Below, piece after piece: positions 9,606 to 17,346 of a stretch of 64,000 nt of DNA. The translations under genes and the position numbers were made by a program. The stretch is from Chryseobacterium arthrosphaerae (GTDB taxonomy: Bacteria > Bacteroidota > Bacteroidia > Flavobacteriales > Weeksellaceae). How positions within the stretch are numbered: position 1 is the stretch's first letter; every line of letters begins with the position of its first letter. Under the pieces are notes generated by a model. That model was not told where the DNA came from and did not search any database. It was given only the letters and a program-made list of their open reading frames with translations. The stretch is from the NCBI RefSeq assembly GCF_001684965.1, contig NZ_MAYG01000023.1, positions 310,001 through 374,000 of the forward strand, written 5' to 3'.

Positions 9606-10100
9606 ATGAAAAAAATTATTGCAGGCGCATTTGCGCTTTCACTATGTGTTGTTTCATGTAAAAAAGAAACAAAAACAGAAACCTCTGTAAGTACAGATAC
9701 TTTGGCTACCGTAATGCCTAAAGATTCTGTGATCACAAAAAATGATTCTGTAGCATCACCTCCTCCTTCTGCTTCAAGGTCAACAGATATTATTACTAAA
9801 AGTGTAGGAAAATATCCTCATGATATCAAATTATTTGAAGATAAAGCTATCTCAGAAAGACTGAAAAAACTTACAGGAGCACAGTATGATGAAATGGTGA
9901 AAAATTTCAATGTAGAAGGTCCTATCACCTCAGAAAATGGAATTTATAAACTGACAGGATGTAAGCAGCATGACTGCCCCGGATTTGCTACAAGCATTTA
10001 TTATGATGCTAAAAATGACAAACTGAGTGTTTCCATTGATAAAAATGGTAAAGTGACAAACTTTGATGAAAGCGGAAAATTACGTTTTAAGAATGATTGA
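9606..10100 (+). CDS. Small lipoprotein of unknown function
   Basis: 164 aa. Lipobox SLCVVSC at residue 18 marks a lipoprotein; a Ser/Thr/Lys-rich linker follows to about residue 60. The folded C-terminal part holds LTGCKQHDCPGFATSIYYD, with two cysteines close together that could form a disulfide, and an acidic KLSVSIDKNGKVTNFD tail. I do not recognise a named family. The cysteine segment is somewhat like that of lysozyme-inhibitor (Ivy-type) proteins, but this is only a loose resemblance. Confidence 0.7.
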   Translation: MKKIIAGAFALSLCVVSCKKETKTETSVSTDTLATVMPKDSVITKNDSVASPPPSASRSTDIITKSVGKYPHDIKLFEDKAISERLKKLTGAQYDEMVKNFNVEGPITSENGIYKLTGCKQHDCPGFATSIYYDAKNDKLSVSIDKNGKVTNFDESGKLRFKND

Positions 10101-10120
10101 AAATGAAGTAAAATATAAGA

Positions 10121-10260
10121 AGAAAGCTGGAAGATATAAGTTGGAAGTTATGAATGGTTTTCCCTATCTATTGAAATCAAAATAAGACTGTTTTCCAAAG
10201 GTGATTCATTTGGGCAGCAGTTATTCAAAAAGCTTTTTAAACTTCCAACCTCCAGCTTCA
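10121..10260. repeat. GGAAG-type inverted repeat element
   Basis: Left arm 10122-10149 (GAAAGCTGGAAG ... AGTTGGAAGTT) is complementary to right arm 10239-10259 (AACTTCCAACC TCCAGCTTC) about 90 bp further on. A related element with GGAAGCTGGAGGAGGGAAG lies at 32007-32183. It sits between the convergent ends of the lipoprotein and flavin reductase genes, as REP-type elements often do. Confidence 0.6.
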
Positions 10261-10268
10261 TCCTAAAT

Positions 10269-10303
10269 AAAAAATCGGTCTGAAATTTCAGACCGATTTT
10301 TTT
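10269..10303. terminator. Bidirectional intrinsic terminator
   Basis: Perfect hairpin AAAAATCGGTCTGAAA / TTTCAGACCGATTTTT with A-run before and T-run after, at the convergent ends of the lipoprotein gene (+) and flavin reductase gene (-). It can serve both strands and touches the stop of the flavin reductase gene. Confidence 0.85.
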
Positions 10304-11135
10304 ATTGTATCGTGAGTAAAACCCACGCTTCTTCAACTTTGCTTTCCAGAAGTAATTTCTGTGCGTCAAGATGAATGTTTTCATCAGCATGAAAGTCACC
10401 GGCAGGTAAAACTTCCGTATTGGCAAGCATTCCCAGATCGTTTCCGGTGAATACTTTACTGTATTTGATAGCATCAGGCAGAAGATCAAAGCCAATTCCT
10501 TTAGTAACCAGGGGTTTTGGAACTTCAAAAAGACTGTTCTCATTGCTCCTGGAATACCAGTTTCCTCCTAAGCGGGCTACCATATCCAGTTTTTTCTGAT
10601 CCAGATTTCCTGCTTCATTCAGGTATTCTTCTCTGATATGGATTTTCTGGACTTCACAGATCACGAGGTTTCCGGCACCACCCTGATCACCCAATGATTT
10701 TATCTCTAAAACCTTACATTCAAAGTTGACAGGGCATTCTTCAATCAGTTTAGGCTGTACAAGATCTGCATCTTTCATCGTAAGGCCGGATTTGATAAAC
10801 TCATTGACTCCGGTCTCATATTCTGTGGAAGCTAATGAAATCTGCTGTACAATCGGGAAATTCACTGTTCCAATTACCACTTCAGCTACTTCATGAACAT
10901 TTTCCAGCGTATGTTTGGTGGTATTATCACGTACTCTCCTCGATGGGGAAAAAATCAAGATCGGAGGAACCGTACTGAACATATTAAAAAAACTGAACGG
11001 AGATAAGTTATTATTACCATCTTTATCTACAGTAGAAGCAAGTGCAATAGGACGTGGTGAAACGGCGGTCTGCATGATGGTCTGTAGTTGTACGGAGGTT
11101 ATTTCAGAGGGGATTACTGTTTTCATATTTTTCAT
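10302..11135 (-). CDS. Flavin reductase family protein (flavoredoxin-like)
   Basis: 277 aa FMN-binding split-barrel protein. AVSPRPIALASTVDKDGNNN and LSPFSFFNMFSTVPPILIFS (motifs SPRPIALAST and SPFSFFN) are typical of the flavin-reductase-like domain (residues 20-190). The extra C-terminal 80 aa is normal for the larger Bacteroidota form. ATG at 11135; a second ATG three codons in (MKTVIP) is possible. It lies in the tyrosine-degradation region and is often next to fahA/hmgA genes in flavobacteria, so a link to aromatic catabolism is possible but unproven. Confidence 0.85.
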   Translation of the reverse strand: MKNMKTVIPSEITSVQLQTIMQTAVSPRPIALASTVDKDGNNNLSPFSFFNMFSTVPPILIFSPSRRVRDNTTKHTLENVHEVAEVVIGTVNFPIVQQISLASTEYETGVNEFIKSGLTMKDADLVQPKLIEECPVNFECKVLEIKSLGDQGGAGNLVICEVQKIHIREEYLNEAGNLDQKKLDMVARLGGNWYSRSNENSLFEVPKPLVTKGIGFDLLPDAIKYSKVFTGNDLGMLANTEVLPAGDFHADENIHLDAQKLLLESKVEEAWVLLTIQ

Positions 11136-11214
11136 TTTAACACTTAAGTTGCTTAAGTTATTTCTGATTGCGTCTTATTGAAGTGCACTTAAGTTTGAAA
11201 ATCTACGATTTTCA
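11135..11214 (-). repeat. REP-like 80-bp repeat, copy A
   Basis: On the minus strand this starts with the palindrome TGAAAATC-GTA-GATTTTCA (11196-11214), continues AAACTTAAGTGCACTT and ends ACTTAAGTGTTAAAA. It is the inverted partner of copy B (11637-11716) and matches copy C (33319-33401). It overlaps the 3' end of the GxxExxY gene and the leader of the flavin reductase gene. Confidence 0.85.
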
Positions 11215-11624
11215 TTCTCTTGAAAGTCCTTTAAAGATCGGAGATACAAAGATTCACAGCCTTCATGATAAAGGTTGGTAACATTGAAGTTGACTAAAAT
11301 TGAACGAGGTACTTTTAATAAATTCATATAGTTTATAGTTTGTGCTTTATGAATCTGATGAATTTCAGCAACTGATTTTAATTCCAAAACAATTAATTCT
11401 TCAATTAAAAAGTCACATTTTACCTTACAATCTATACGTTTCTCTTTATAAAAAAAAGGAATTTCAAGTTCACTCTGGTATTTTAAACCTAACAGATTAA
11501 ATTCTCTTTCTAAACATTGATGATAAACTTCTTAATATAAACCTGGACCTGCCAGTTTATGAACTTCAATACAAGCCCCAATAATTTTATAAGAAAGATC
11601 ATTGACTGATTTTTGAGTTATCAT
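11175..11624 (-). pseudogene. GxxExxY family (PD-(D/E)XK-like) gene with in-frame stop
   Basis: Translated from ATG 11624 this gives a whole GxxExxY protein of about 149 aa except for one TAA at 11532-11534 (codon 31), where the family has the Glu of GPGLLE: sequence reads GPGLY-stop-EVYHQCL. The rest is intact: IIGACIEVHKLAGPG, CDFLIEELIVLELKSV (Asp, Glu-x-Lys as in PD-(D/E)XK nucleases), HKAQTINYMNLLK and ILVNFNV. The last residues NENRRFSNLSALQ are encoded by repeat copy A. Copies A and B bracket the gene in inverted order. Readthrough or restart at a downstream codon is possible but would lose the name motif. Confidence 0.85.
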
Positions 11625-11636
11625 AATGCATTAAAA

Positions 11637-11716
11637 TGAAAATCGTAGATTTTCAAACACTAAAGTGAACTTAATTTTCCATAATCATTTAGCTTAAAAA
11701 ACTAAAGTGTTTAAAA
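11637..11716 (+). repeat. REP-like 80-bp repeat, copy B
   Basis: Begins TGAAAATCGTAGATTTTCA (perfect 8-bp arms around GTA), then AACACTAAAGTGAACTTAA, and ends AACTAAAGTGTTTAAAA. It lies 13 nt upstream of the GxxExxY start codon, in opposite orientation to copy A, and abuts the fahA stop region (11724). Confidence 0.85.
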
Positions 11717-11723
11717 ATAATTA

Positions 11724-12971
11724 TTAAAGTGTTGGAATAATTTTACCCGAAACTTCACCGAAACCTACTCTCACACCATCTTTCTCAGCCCATGCTTTCA
11801 TGGTAACGGTATCGTTGTCTTCAATGAATTTTCTTTCTTCGCCGTTGCTTAATGACAGAGGATTCTGACCTCTCCATGTCAGCTCAAGCATAGAACCGAA
11901 AGATTTTGGATCGTTTCCGGAAATAGTACCGCTGGCATATAGGTCACCCACTTCTATGTTACATCCGTTTATAGTGTGGTGAGCCAGTTGCTGGTTCATA
12001 TTCCAGTACATGTATTTGTAGTTGCTTTCGCAGATCAGGTTCTGATCACCGTTTTCAGGCTGGATATATACTTCAAGGTTGATGTCGTAATTTTTATCAC
12101 CTTCAAATTTTAAATAATCCAGCACTTCAGGATCCTGTACCGGAGAAGCTGTTCTGAATGGTTCCAGTGCTTCAAGGGTAACTACCCATGGAGAAATGGA
12201 TGAACCGAAGTTTTTCGCAAGGAATGGTCCAAGCGGAACGTATTCCCAGGATTGGATATCTCTTGCAGACCAGTCATTGAATACCACCATTCCAAAGATC
12301 GCATCTTCAGCGTCTTTCGTAGAAATACTTTCTCCCATCTCCGTATTTTTGTTGACGATGAAAGCCATTTCCAGTTCAAAATCCAGCTGCTTGCAAGGTC
12401 CGAAAACAGGTTTATCTGCATCTGCAGGCTTCATTTGTCCTTTGGGACGGTTGATCTCTGTACCTGAAACTACAATAGAAGAGGCTCTACCGTGGTAACC
12501 TACCGGTAAATGTTTCCAGTTGGGTAATAATGCGTTGGCAGGGTCACGGAACATTTTTCCTACGTTGGTAGCATGTTCTATGCTGCTGTAAAAGTCTGTA
12601 TAATTCGGAATGTGAACAGGCATCATCATTTTTACTTTGTCAAGATCATAAAACGCTTCTTCAATGGTTTTCTGATCTTTTGACAGGGTAGAACCTTCTT
12701 GTAACAATGCCTGGATTCTTGTACGAACGGCGTTGGTAACAGGTTTACCCAGCTCAATAAATTCGTTGATGGTATACGCTTCAAAAACATTGTCGTCTAA
12801 TCCTTCAATGTCTTCGAAATATCCGAGATCATACAAAGTGGCAAGATCAATGACCTGATCTCCGATCCTTGTACAGCATCCGATGTATTCTTTATTAAAA
12901 ACTGCGACTCCGAAAGGAATATTATGTATAGAAAAATCCGAATCTGAGGAATAGTCTACAAATGATTTCAT
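11724..12971 (-). CDS. fahA: Fumarylacetoacetase
   Basis: 415 aa, the usual FAH length. Catalyses the last step of tyrosine catabolism, fumarylacetoacetate to fumarate and acetoacetate. The N-terminal FAH domain runs to about residue 120 (IPFGVAVFN); the catalytic domain shows YTDFYSSIEHATNVGKMFR, LPVGYHGRASSIVVSGTEI (split: PVGYHGRASS), DFELEMAFIV metal ligands and NDWSARDIQSWEYVPLGPF. All landmarks present. Same strand as hppD and hmgA but separated from them, so the pathway is a regional cluster, not one tight operon. Confidence 0.96.
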   Translation of the reverse strand: MKSFVDYSSDSDFSIHNIPFGVAVFNKEYIGCCTRIGDQVIDLATLYDLGYFEDIEGLDDNVFEAYTINEFIELGKPVTNAVRTRIQALLQEGSTLSKDQKTIEEAFYDLDKVKMMMPVHIPNYTDFYSSIEHATNVGKMFRDPANALLPNWKHLPVGYHGRASSIVVSGTEINRPKGQMKPADADKPVFGPCKQLDFELEMAFIVNKNTEMGESISTKDAEDAIFGMVVFNDWSARDIQSWEYVPLGPFLAKNFGSSISPWVVTLEALEPFRTASPVQDPEVLDYLKFEGDKNYDINLEVYIQPENGDQNLICESNYKYMYWNMNQQLAHHTINGCNIEVGDLYASGTISGNDPKSFGSMLELTWRGQNPLSLSNGEERKFIEDNDTVTMKAWAEKDGVRVGFGEVSGKIIPTL

Positions 12972-13026
12972 AAGTTTAGATTTAGTTAGATTAAATGATC
13001 ATCCTGAAAAAGGGCATTCAGGGATG

Positions 13027-13488
13027 TTATTTTGCCTTTTTGGAGTAAGATTGCTCATCGATCCACCGGGCTTTGGTATTGACATCTATAAGGTACAGAA
13101 TATTATCCTGCCGGGTCAATAGCAGGGTTTTGGTGACTGGGATAGGAACTTTTTTATTTTCAAGCATATCTGCCCGTAAGGAAATAATATTCTTTTTTCT
13201 GACAATATCCCCTGTGAAAACATTGGAACTGCTTTCTCCGGTGGCTTTATCATCAAAAACTTCTACATACGTTGCCGCATTTCCTTTGATAATAATAAAA
13301 TCTCTTTCCGTATGATCAGCCTCATCTTTGATGAAAACAAATTTCTTGTTGTCAATATTCACCTTTTCAAGATTCTGATTGATGCCTTTTCTTGCCTCAA
13401 GTCGGTCCAGGATTGCATTCAGGGTTCCATATTGGGCTTTCAGCCCTAATGTTCCGAAGAATAAAATCCCAATTAAAAATTTTCTCAT
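13027..13488 (-). CDS. Small exported protein of unknown function
   Basis: 153 aa from the ATG at 13488; the longer open frame upstream is ignored because the signal peptide MRKFLIGILFFGTLGLKAQ begins here. The mature part is a predicted beta-rich domain (KKFVFIKDEADHTERDFIIIKG, ATYVEVFDDKATGE). I do not recognise a family. It sits between hppD and fahA on the same strand, 72 nt after hppD, so it may be cotranscribed with the tyrosine pathway, but nothing in the sequence ties it to the chemistry. Confidence 0.75.
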   Translation of the reverse strand: MRKFLIGILFFGTLGLKAQYGTLNAILDRLEARKGINQNLEKVNIDNKKFVFIKDEADHTERDFIIIKGNAATYVEVFDDKATGESSSNVFTGDIVRKKNIISLRADMLENKKVPIPVTKTLLLTRQDNILYLIDVNTKARWIDEQSYSKKAK

Positions 13489-13560
13489 ATACTGTGTTTT
13501 ATAAAAAAGTTTTGCCAGAACACTGTATCCTGACAAAACTTACTATTTTTTAACGTAAAA

Positions 13561-14691
13561 TTAAAGATTACCTCTTCTTTCCTGCTCTCTTTCCAATGCC
13601 TCAAATAAAGCTTTGAAATTTCCTGCACCGAAACTCTGCGCACCATGTCTTTCAATGATTTCGAAGAACAGAGTAGGGCGGTCTTCCACAGGCTTGGTGA
13701 AGATCTGAAGTAAATACCCTTCTTCATCATGATCAATAAGTATACCTAACTCCTGAAGTTTCTTTAAATCTTCATCAATATGGCCTACCCGTTCAGGAAC
13801 CATGTCATAATAAGCTTCCGGCGGTGCGGAAAGGAATTCCACGCCACGTTTTTTCAGTTCGGTTACTGTATGGATGATATCCTTGGTAGCTACTGCAATA
13901 TGCTGTACACCTTCACCTTCGTAGAAATCAAGATATTCTTCTACCTGAGATTTTTTCTTACCTTCTGCAGGCTCGTTGATAGGGAACTTTGCATATCCGT
14001 TTCCGTTAGACATTACTTTAGACATCAGAGCAGAATATTCTGTGTTGATCTGCTTGTCATCGAAAGAAAGGATGTTGACAAATCCCATTACTTTTTCATA
14101 CCATTCTACGGTAGGGATCATTCTGTTCCAGTCTACATTTCCTACACAGTGGTCTACATACAGTAATCCTGCTTCTTCAGGGTTGTAGGCACTTTCCCAC
14201 TTCTCATATCCGGGCATGAACGCTCCGTTGTAGTTTTTTCTTTCTACAAACATATGAACAGTTTCTCCGTAGGTATAGATTCCGGACATTCTTACTTCAC
14301 CATGCTCATCAGTTAAAGTTACGGGTTCCAAATATGGTTTTCCACCTCTTTTGGTAGTTTCTTCGAAAGCTGCATAAGCGTCATCTACCCAAAGTGCCAA
14401 AATTTTTACCCCGTCGCCATGTTTCTTTACGTGTTCGTTGATAGGAGAGTCAGACTTCAATCCGGTAGTTAATACCAATCTGATCTTTCCCTGTTGAAGC
14501 ACATAAGATGCACGGTCTCTTACTCCTGTTTCAGGACCCGCATAAGCTACAGACTGAAAACCGAAAGCGGTTTTGTAATAATGGGCAGCCTGTTTTGCAT
14601 TTCCTACATAAAACTCAATGTAATCTGTACCGTTAATCGGCAAGAAATTTTCTGCTTGAGCAATTTTCTCGGCAAATGTAAGTGTTGACAT
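13561..14691 (-). CDS. hppD: 4-hydroxyphenylpyruvate dioxygenase
   Basis: 376 aa non-heme iron enzyme converting 4-hydroxyphenylpyruvate to homogentisate. Two vicinal-oxygen-chelate domains are visible: residues 20-150 (NGTDYIEFYVGNAKQ) and 175-350. The iron ligands of the second domain are His181 (YVDHCVGNV), His264 (GVQHIAVAT) and Glu344 (LFFEIIERHG). The C-terminus GAGNFKALFEALEREQ is the substrate-gating helix. Homogentisate made here goes to HmgA (19044-20195). High confidence. Confidence 0.97.
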   Translation of the reverse strand: MSTLTFAEKIAQAENFLPINGTDYIEFYVGNAKQAAHYYKTAFGFQSVAYAGPETGVRDRASYVLQQGKIRLVLTTGLKSDSPINEHVKKHGDGVKILALWVDDAYAAFEETTKRGGKPYLEPVTLTDEHGEVRMSGIYTYGETVHMFVERKNYNGAFMPGYEKWESAYNPEEAGLLYVDHCVGNVDWNRMIPTVEWYEKVMGFVNILSFDDKQINTEYSALMSKVMSNGNGYAKFPINEPAEGKKKSQVEEYLDFYEGEGVQHIAVATKDIIHTVTELKKRGVEFLSAPPEAYYDMVPERVGHIDEDLKKLQELGILIDHDEEGYLLQIFTKPVEDRPTLFFEIIERHGAQSFGAGNFKALFEALEREQERRGNL

Positions 14692-14847
14692 ATTTTCTCT
14701 TTTACTTTTATTTTATTGGTATGCAAATTACAAAAAACTTGGATATAGGAAAAATATTCCCTACTAATCCTTGAATTTATTTAACATAACGTTAAAGAAA
14801 AGTTTATTTAAGTATATTTAAGTTTCATCTGTATGGAATCAACCGCC

Positions 14848-14925
14848 TACATTTGTAATACAAAAGACAAGTGAAAAAAAATATTTCGAACATGAAAGCC
14901 GCAGATCATCTCTGCGGCTTTCTTA
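14848..14925 (+). ncRNA. Candidate short transcript: promoter-like box followed by strong hairpin terminator
   Basis: TACATTTG (14848-14855) matches the -7 consensus on the plus strand; about 40 nt downstream a 12-bp perfect hairpin GAAAGCCGCAGA / TCTGCGGCTTTC (14894-14922) is followed by TTATTTTT. Between them is only AT-rich sequence. The hairpin also lies at the 3' end of the minus-strand gene at 14930, so it may simply be that gene's terminator; a -33 box is not clear. Confidence 0.35.
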
Positions 14926-14929
14926 TTTT

Positions 14930-15721
14930 TCAGACGGTTTCTATTTTTCTGTTCAGTCTCCCGGCATCAGGATTATAATTATCCCAGATTTTCCAGGTAT
15001 TATCAATCTTTTTAATAAAATAAATCTGTGTACTCAGCTGGTTCACAAAGTGCTCTTCTCCGGTTTCCCCGACTTTGAACAGCAGATTCCAGAATTCCTG
15101 GGATTCCAGTATTTTTTTGTCCGGTTCATCTGTTACAATATTGATATCAAAAACTTCGTAATTGGAACGGTTGTTTTTCGTTACCAGATGAAAATCCTTA
15201 TCACATAATTCTTTACTGAACTGTGATGCCCTTTCCAGAAACGGTGAATCTTCAAACACAAGACCTTTCAGAAGTTCCGTATTATGCGCCGGAAAAAGTT
15301 TGTAGAACTCAAAGGCAGCTGCACAGTAATCATAGACGATCTGGGTCATGAATGAATTGCTTTCTTCTCCCTGATCATCCTGTTTCCTGTGTCTTACCGT
15401 GTGGATATAATCATTAAGGTCTCTGTAGCCCAGAAAGATGCATATTTTGTCTAAAGTTTTTAAAAATCTCAGGTCGCTGTGGGTTTTGTCCTGGTAATCG
15501 TTTTCAAAGAAACGCTGTAGCGTTACATGCGAAATGGTACTCCCGATTTCAAACTTTTTTCCTCCTTTCAGTTCCTCGGCTCCGGACAGCTCATCTTTGA
15601 TAATTTCGGAAAGAATAATATAATGGCTTCTCTTCCATTCATTCACATTCCCCAAAACAGAATTCCTTACCTTAGAATGCTTTACAACTTCTTCTCGTAT
15701 CGAATTATATATAGTTTTCAA
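14930..15721 (-). CDS. Uncharacterised protein with possible N-terminal HTH
   Basis: 263 aa. Residues 55-100 contain GSTISHVTLQRFFEN and FLKTLDKICIFLGYRDLNDYI, the pattern (IS..TL.R.F ... TLD.LA.FLGY..W..F) of a putative DNA-binding HTH found in many Bacteroidota proteins. The C-terminal half ends in KKIDNTWKIWDNYNPDAG, a small alpha+beta domain I cannot name. The start is TTG at 15721: no ATG or GTG lies upstream before a stop, and a -7 box TATATTTG (15748-15755, minus) sits about 30 nt before it. Between hppD and the CoA-transferase genes; a regulatory role there is a guess. Confidence 0.65.
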   Translation of the reverse strand: MKTIYNSIREEVVKHSKVRNSVLGNVNEWKRSHYIILSEIIKDELSGAEELKGGKKFEIGSTISHVTLQRFFENDYQDKTHSDLRFLKTLDKICIFLGYRDLNDYIHTVRHRKQDDQGEESNSFMTQIVYDYCAAAFEFYKLFPAHNTELLKGLVFEDSPFLERASQFSKELCDKDFHLVTKNNRSNYEVFDINIVTDEPDKKILESQEFWNLLFKVGETGEEHFVNQLSTQIYFIKKIDNTWKIWDNYNPDAGRLNRKIETV

Positions 15722-15860
15722 TTTCCTTGTTTTTGAAAGAGTTTTATCAAATATACTGCCAAAATATTAAAGTTTTTTTTATGATCTGTAGGGTTGAGAT
15801 AGAAAAATGTTTTTAACATCTCACGAAAAATGCAGATTGAAAAACTTTATTTGCTGATTA

Positions 15861-17135
15861 TCAGTGTTTAAATCTTTCAAATGCTGCTCTTTCCAACATT
15901 TCCCTGTCGTCAGGATGAGCAATACTGATCAGCTCCTGAGCTCTCTGGCGAAGGTTTTTCCCATACAGATAAGCGGTTCCGTATTCCGTAACAACGTAAT
16001 GGATGTGTCCTCTTGTAGTCACTACACCGGCTCCCTGTTTAAGATAAGGAACAATTCTGGAGACTCCTTTTTTCGTTCTGGCGGTGATGGCAATAATCGG
16101 TTTTCCGTCTTCACCTAATGCTGCTCCCCGCATGAAGTCCATTTGCCCGCCGATACCGCTGTACTGCATGGTTCCAATGGAATCTGCACAGACTTGTCCC
16201 GTAAGGTCGATTTCAATGGCAGAATTGATGGCTACCATTTTTTTGTTTCTCATGATATTGATCGGGAAATTGACTTCACTCACATCCCGGAAGGCAAATA
16301 CGGTATTATCGTCTACATAATCATACAGTTTCCGGGTCCCGAAACAAAAACTGGTAATGGTTTTATTATCGTTGTAACCTTTGTATTTGTTGTTGATCAC
16401 GTCATTCTGGATCAGGTCGATAACGCCGTCACTCAGCATTTCAGTGTGAATTCCCAGATCTTTATGATTGGTAAGGCATTTCAAGACCGCATCAGGAATG
16501 GTTCCGATACCCATCTGAAGGGTGGATCTGTCTTCAATAAGCTCTGCTACATTTTTTCCAACCAACATTTCTTCAGGACCTACTTTTGATCCGTAATCTA
16601 CTGTTGGAAGCTCTTCCTCATGCCATACAAGCTTGTGGATCCTGCTGATGTGGATCATACCGTCCCCATGAGTTCTCGGCATTCTTGGATTGACAACTGC
16701 CACGATGATTTTAGCCGTATCTACAGCTGATCTCGCTATATCTACTGAAGTTCCCAGCGTACAGAACCCATGCCTGTCCGGAGGGGAAACCGTTACCAGT
16801 GCTACGTCCAGTGGAAGAATGTTTTTTCTGAATAAAATCGGGATTTCGCTTAAAAATACGGGTACAAAATCACCTCTGTCGGAATTGACGGCATCACGCA
16901 CCGGAGTGGACACAAACAGAGAATTGATAAAAAAATTGTCTTTATACTCAGGTTTTGCAATTTCTACATTCCCCTGCTGGGTAATGGAGACCATTTCTAC
17001 ATTTTCCAGCCTGTGTGACTGTCTTGCCAGTTCGTCAATCAAATAATTGGGGGTGCAGGCACTTCCGTGGAAAAATACCCGGTTGCCGCTTTTTATGGTG
17101 TATATTGCCTCTTCTGCGCTTATGTAATTATGCAT
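15861..17135 (-). CDS. Acetyl-CoA hydrolase/transferase family protein (4-hydroxybutyrate CoA-transferase-like)
   Basis: 424 aa, the length of AbfT/Cat2-type enzymes that move CoA between acetyl-CoA and a carboxylate such as butyrate or 4-hydroxybutyrate. The catalytic glutamate lies in LGIHTEMLSDGVIDL (about residue 234), and the C-terminal GIGGQMDFMRGA and GVVTTRGHIHYVVTEYGTAYL are family signatures. Same strand as the larger paralogue at 17347 but separated from it by a terminator. May recycle acetoacetate/acetate from tyrosine breakdown; this is inference from location. Confidence 0.88.
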   Translation of the reverse strand: MHNYISAEEAIYTIKSGNRVFFHGSACTPNYLIDELARQSHRLENVEMVSITQQGNVEIAKPEYKDNFFINSLFVSTPVRDAVNSDRGDFVPVFLSEIPILFRKNILPLDVALVTVSPPDRHGFCTLGTSVDIARSAVDTAKIIVAVVNPRMPRTHGDGMIHISRIHKLVWHEEELPTVDYGSKVGPEEMLVGKNVAELIEDRSTLQMGIGTIPDAVLKCLTNHKDLGIHTEMLSDGVIDLIQNDVINNKYKGYNDNKTITSFCFGTRKLYDYVDDNTVFAFRDVSEVNFPINIMRNKKMVAINSAIEIDLTGQVCADSIGTMQYSGIGGQMDFMRGAALGEDGKPIIAITARTKKGVSRIVPYLKQGAGVVTTRGHIHYVVTEYGTAYLYGKNLRQRAQELISIAHPDDREMLERAAFERFKH

Positions 17136-17291
17136 ATTTTATTTTTTTAACAGGATGTTGATTGTATTTTCAGCTTCAAAAAATGACCTCTCTTCCTTCA
17201 AAGATAATCTTATATTTTTACTTTTTCTAATTATTTTGCAGATATTGAAAAGGATTTTTATCATATCAGAAGAGGGGTGTATTACTTAAAA

Positions 17292-17326
17292 ATAAAAGGC
17301 CAAATGCATTGCATTCAGCCTTTTAT
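17292..17326 (-). terminator. Intrinsic terminator after the 503-aa CoA-transferase gene
   Basis: Hairpin with outer arms ATAAAAGGC / GCCTTTTAT and inner arms AATGC / GCATT, starting 21 nt after the stop at 17347 on the minus strand. Separates the two CoA-transferase genes transcriptionally. Confidence 0.75.
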
Positions 17327-17346
17327 GATTTATAGAGATCGTATTT

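Noticed and set aside
10148..10543. 131-aa frame on the minus strand beyond the flavin reductase gene
   Set aside because: Runs through the terminator and the inverted repeat; residues are those of the flavin reductase gene read in another frame.
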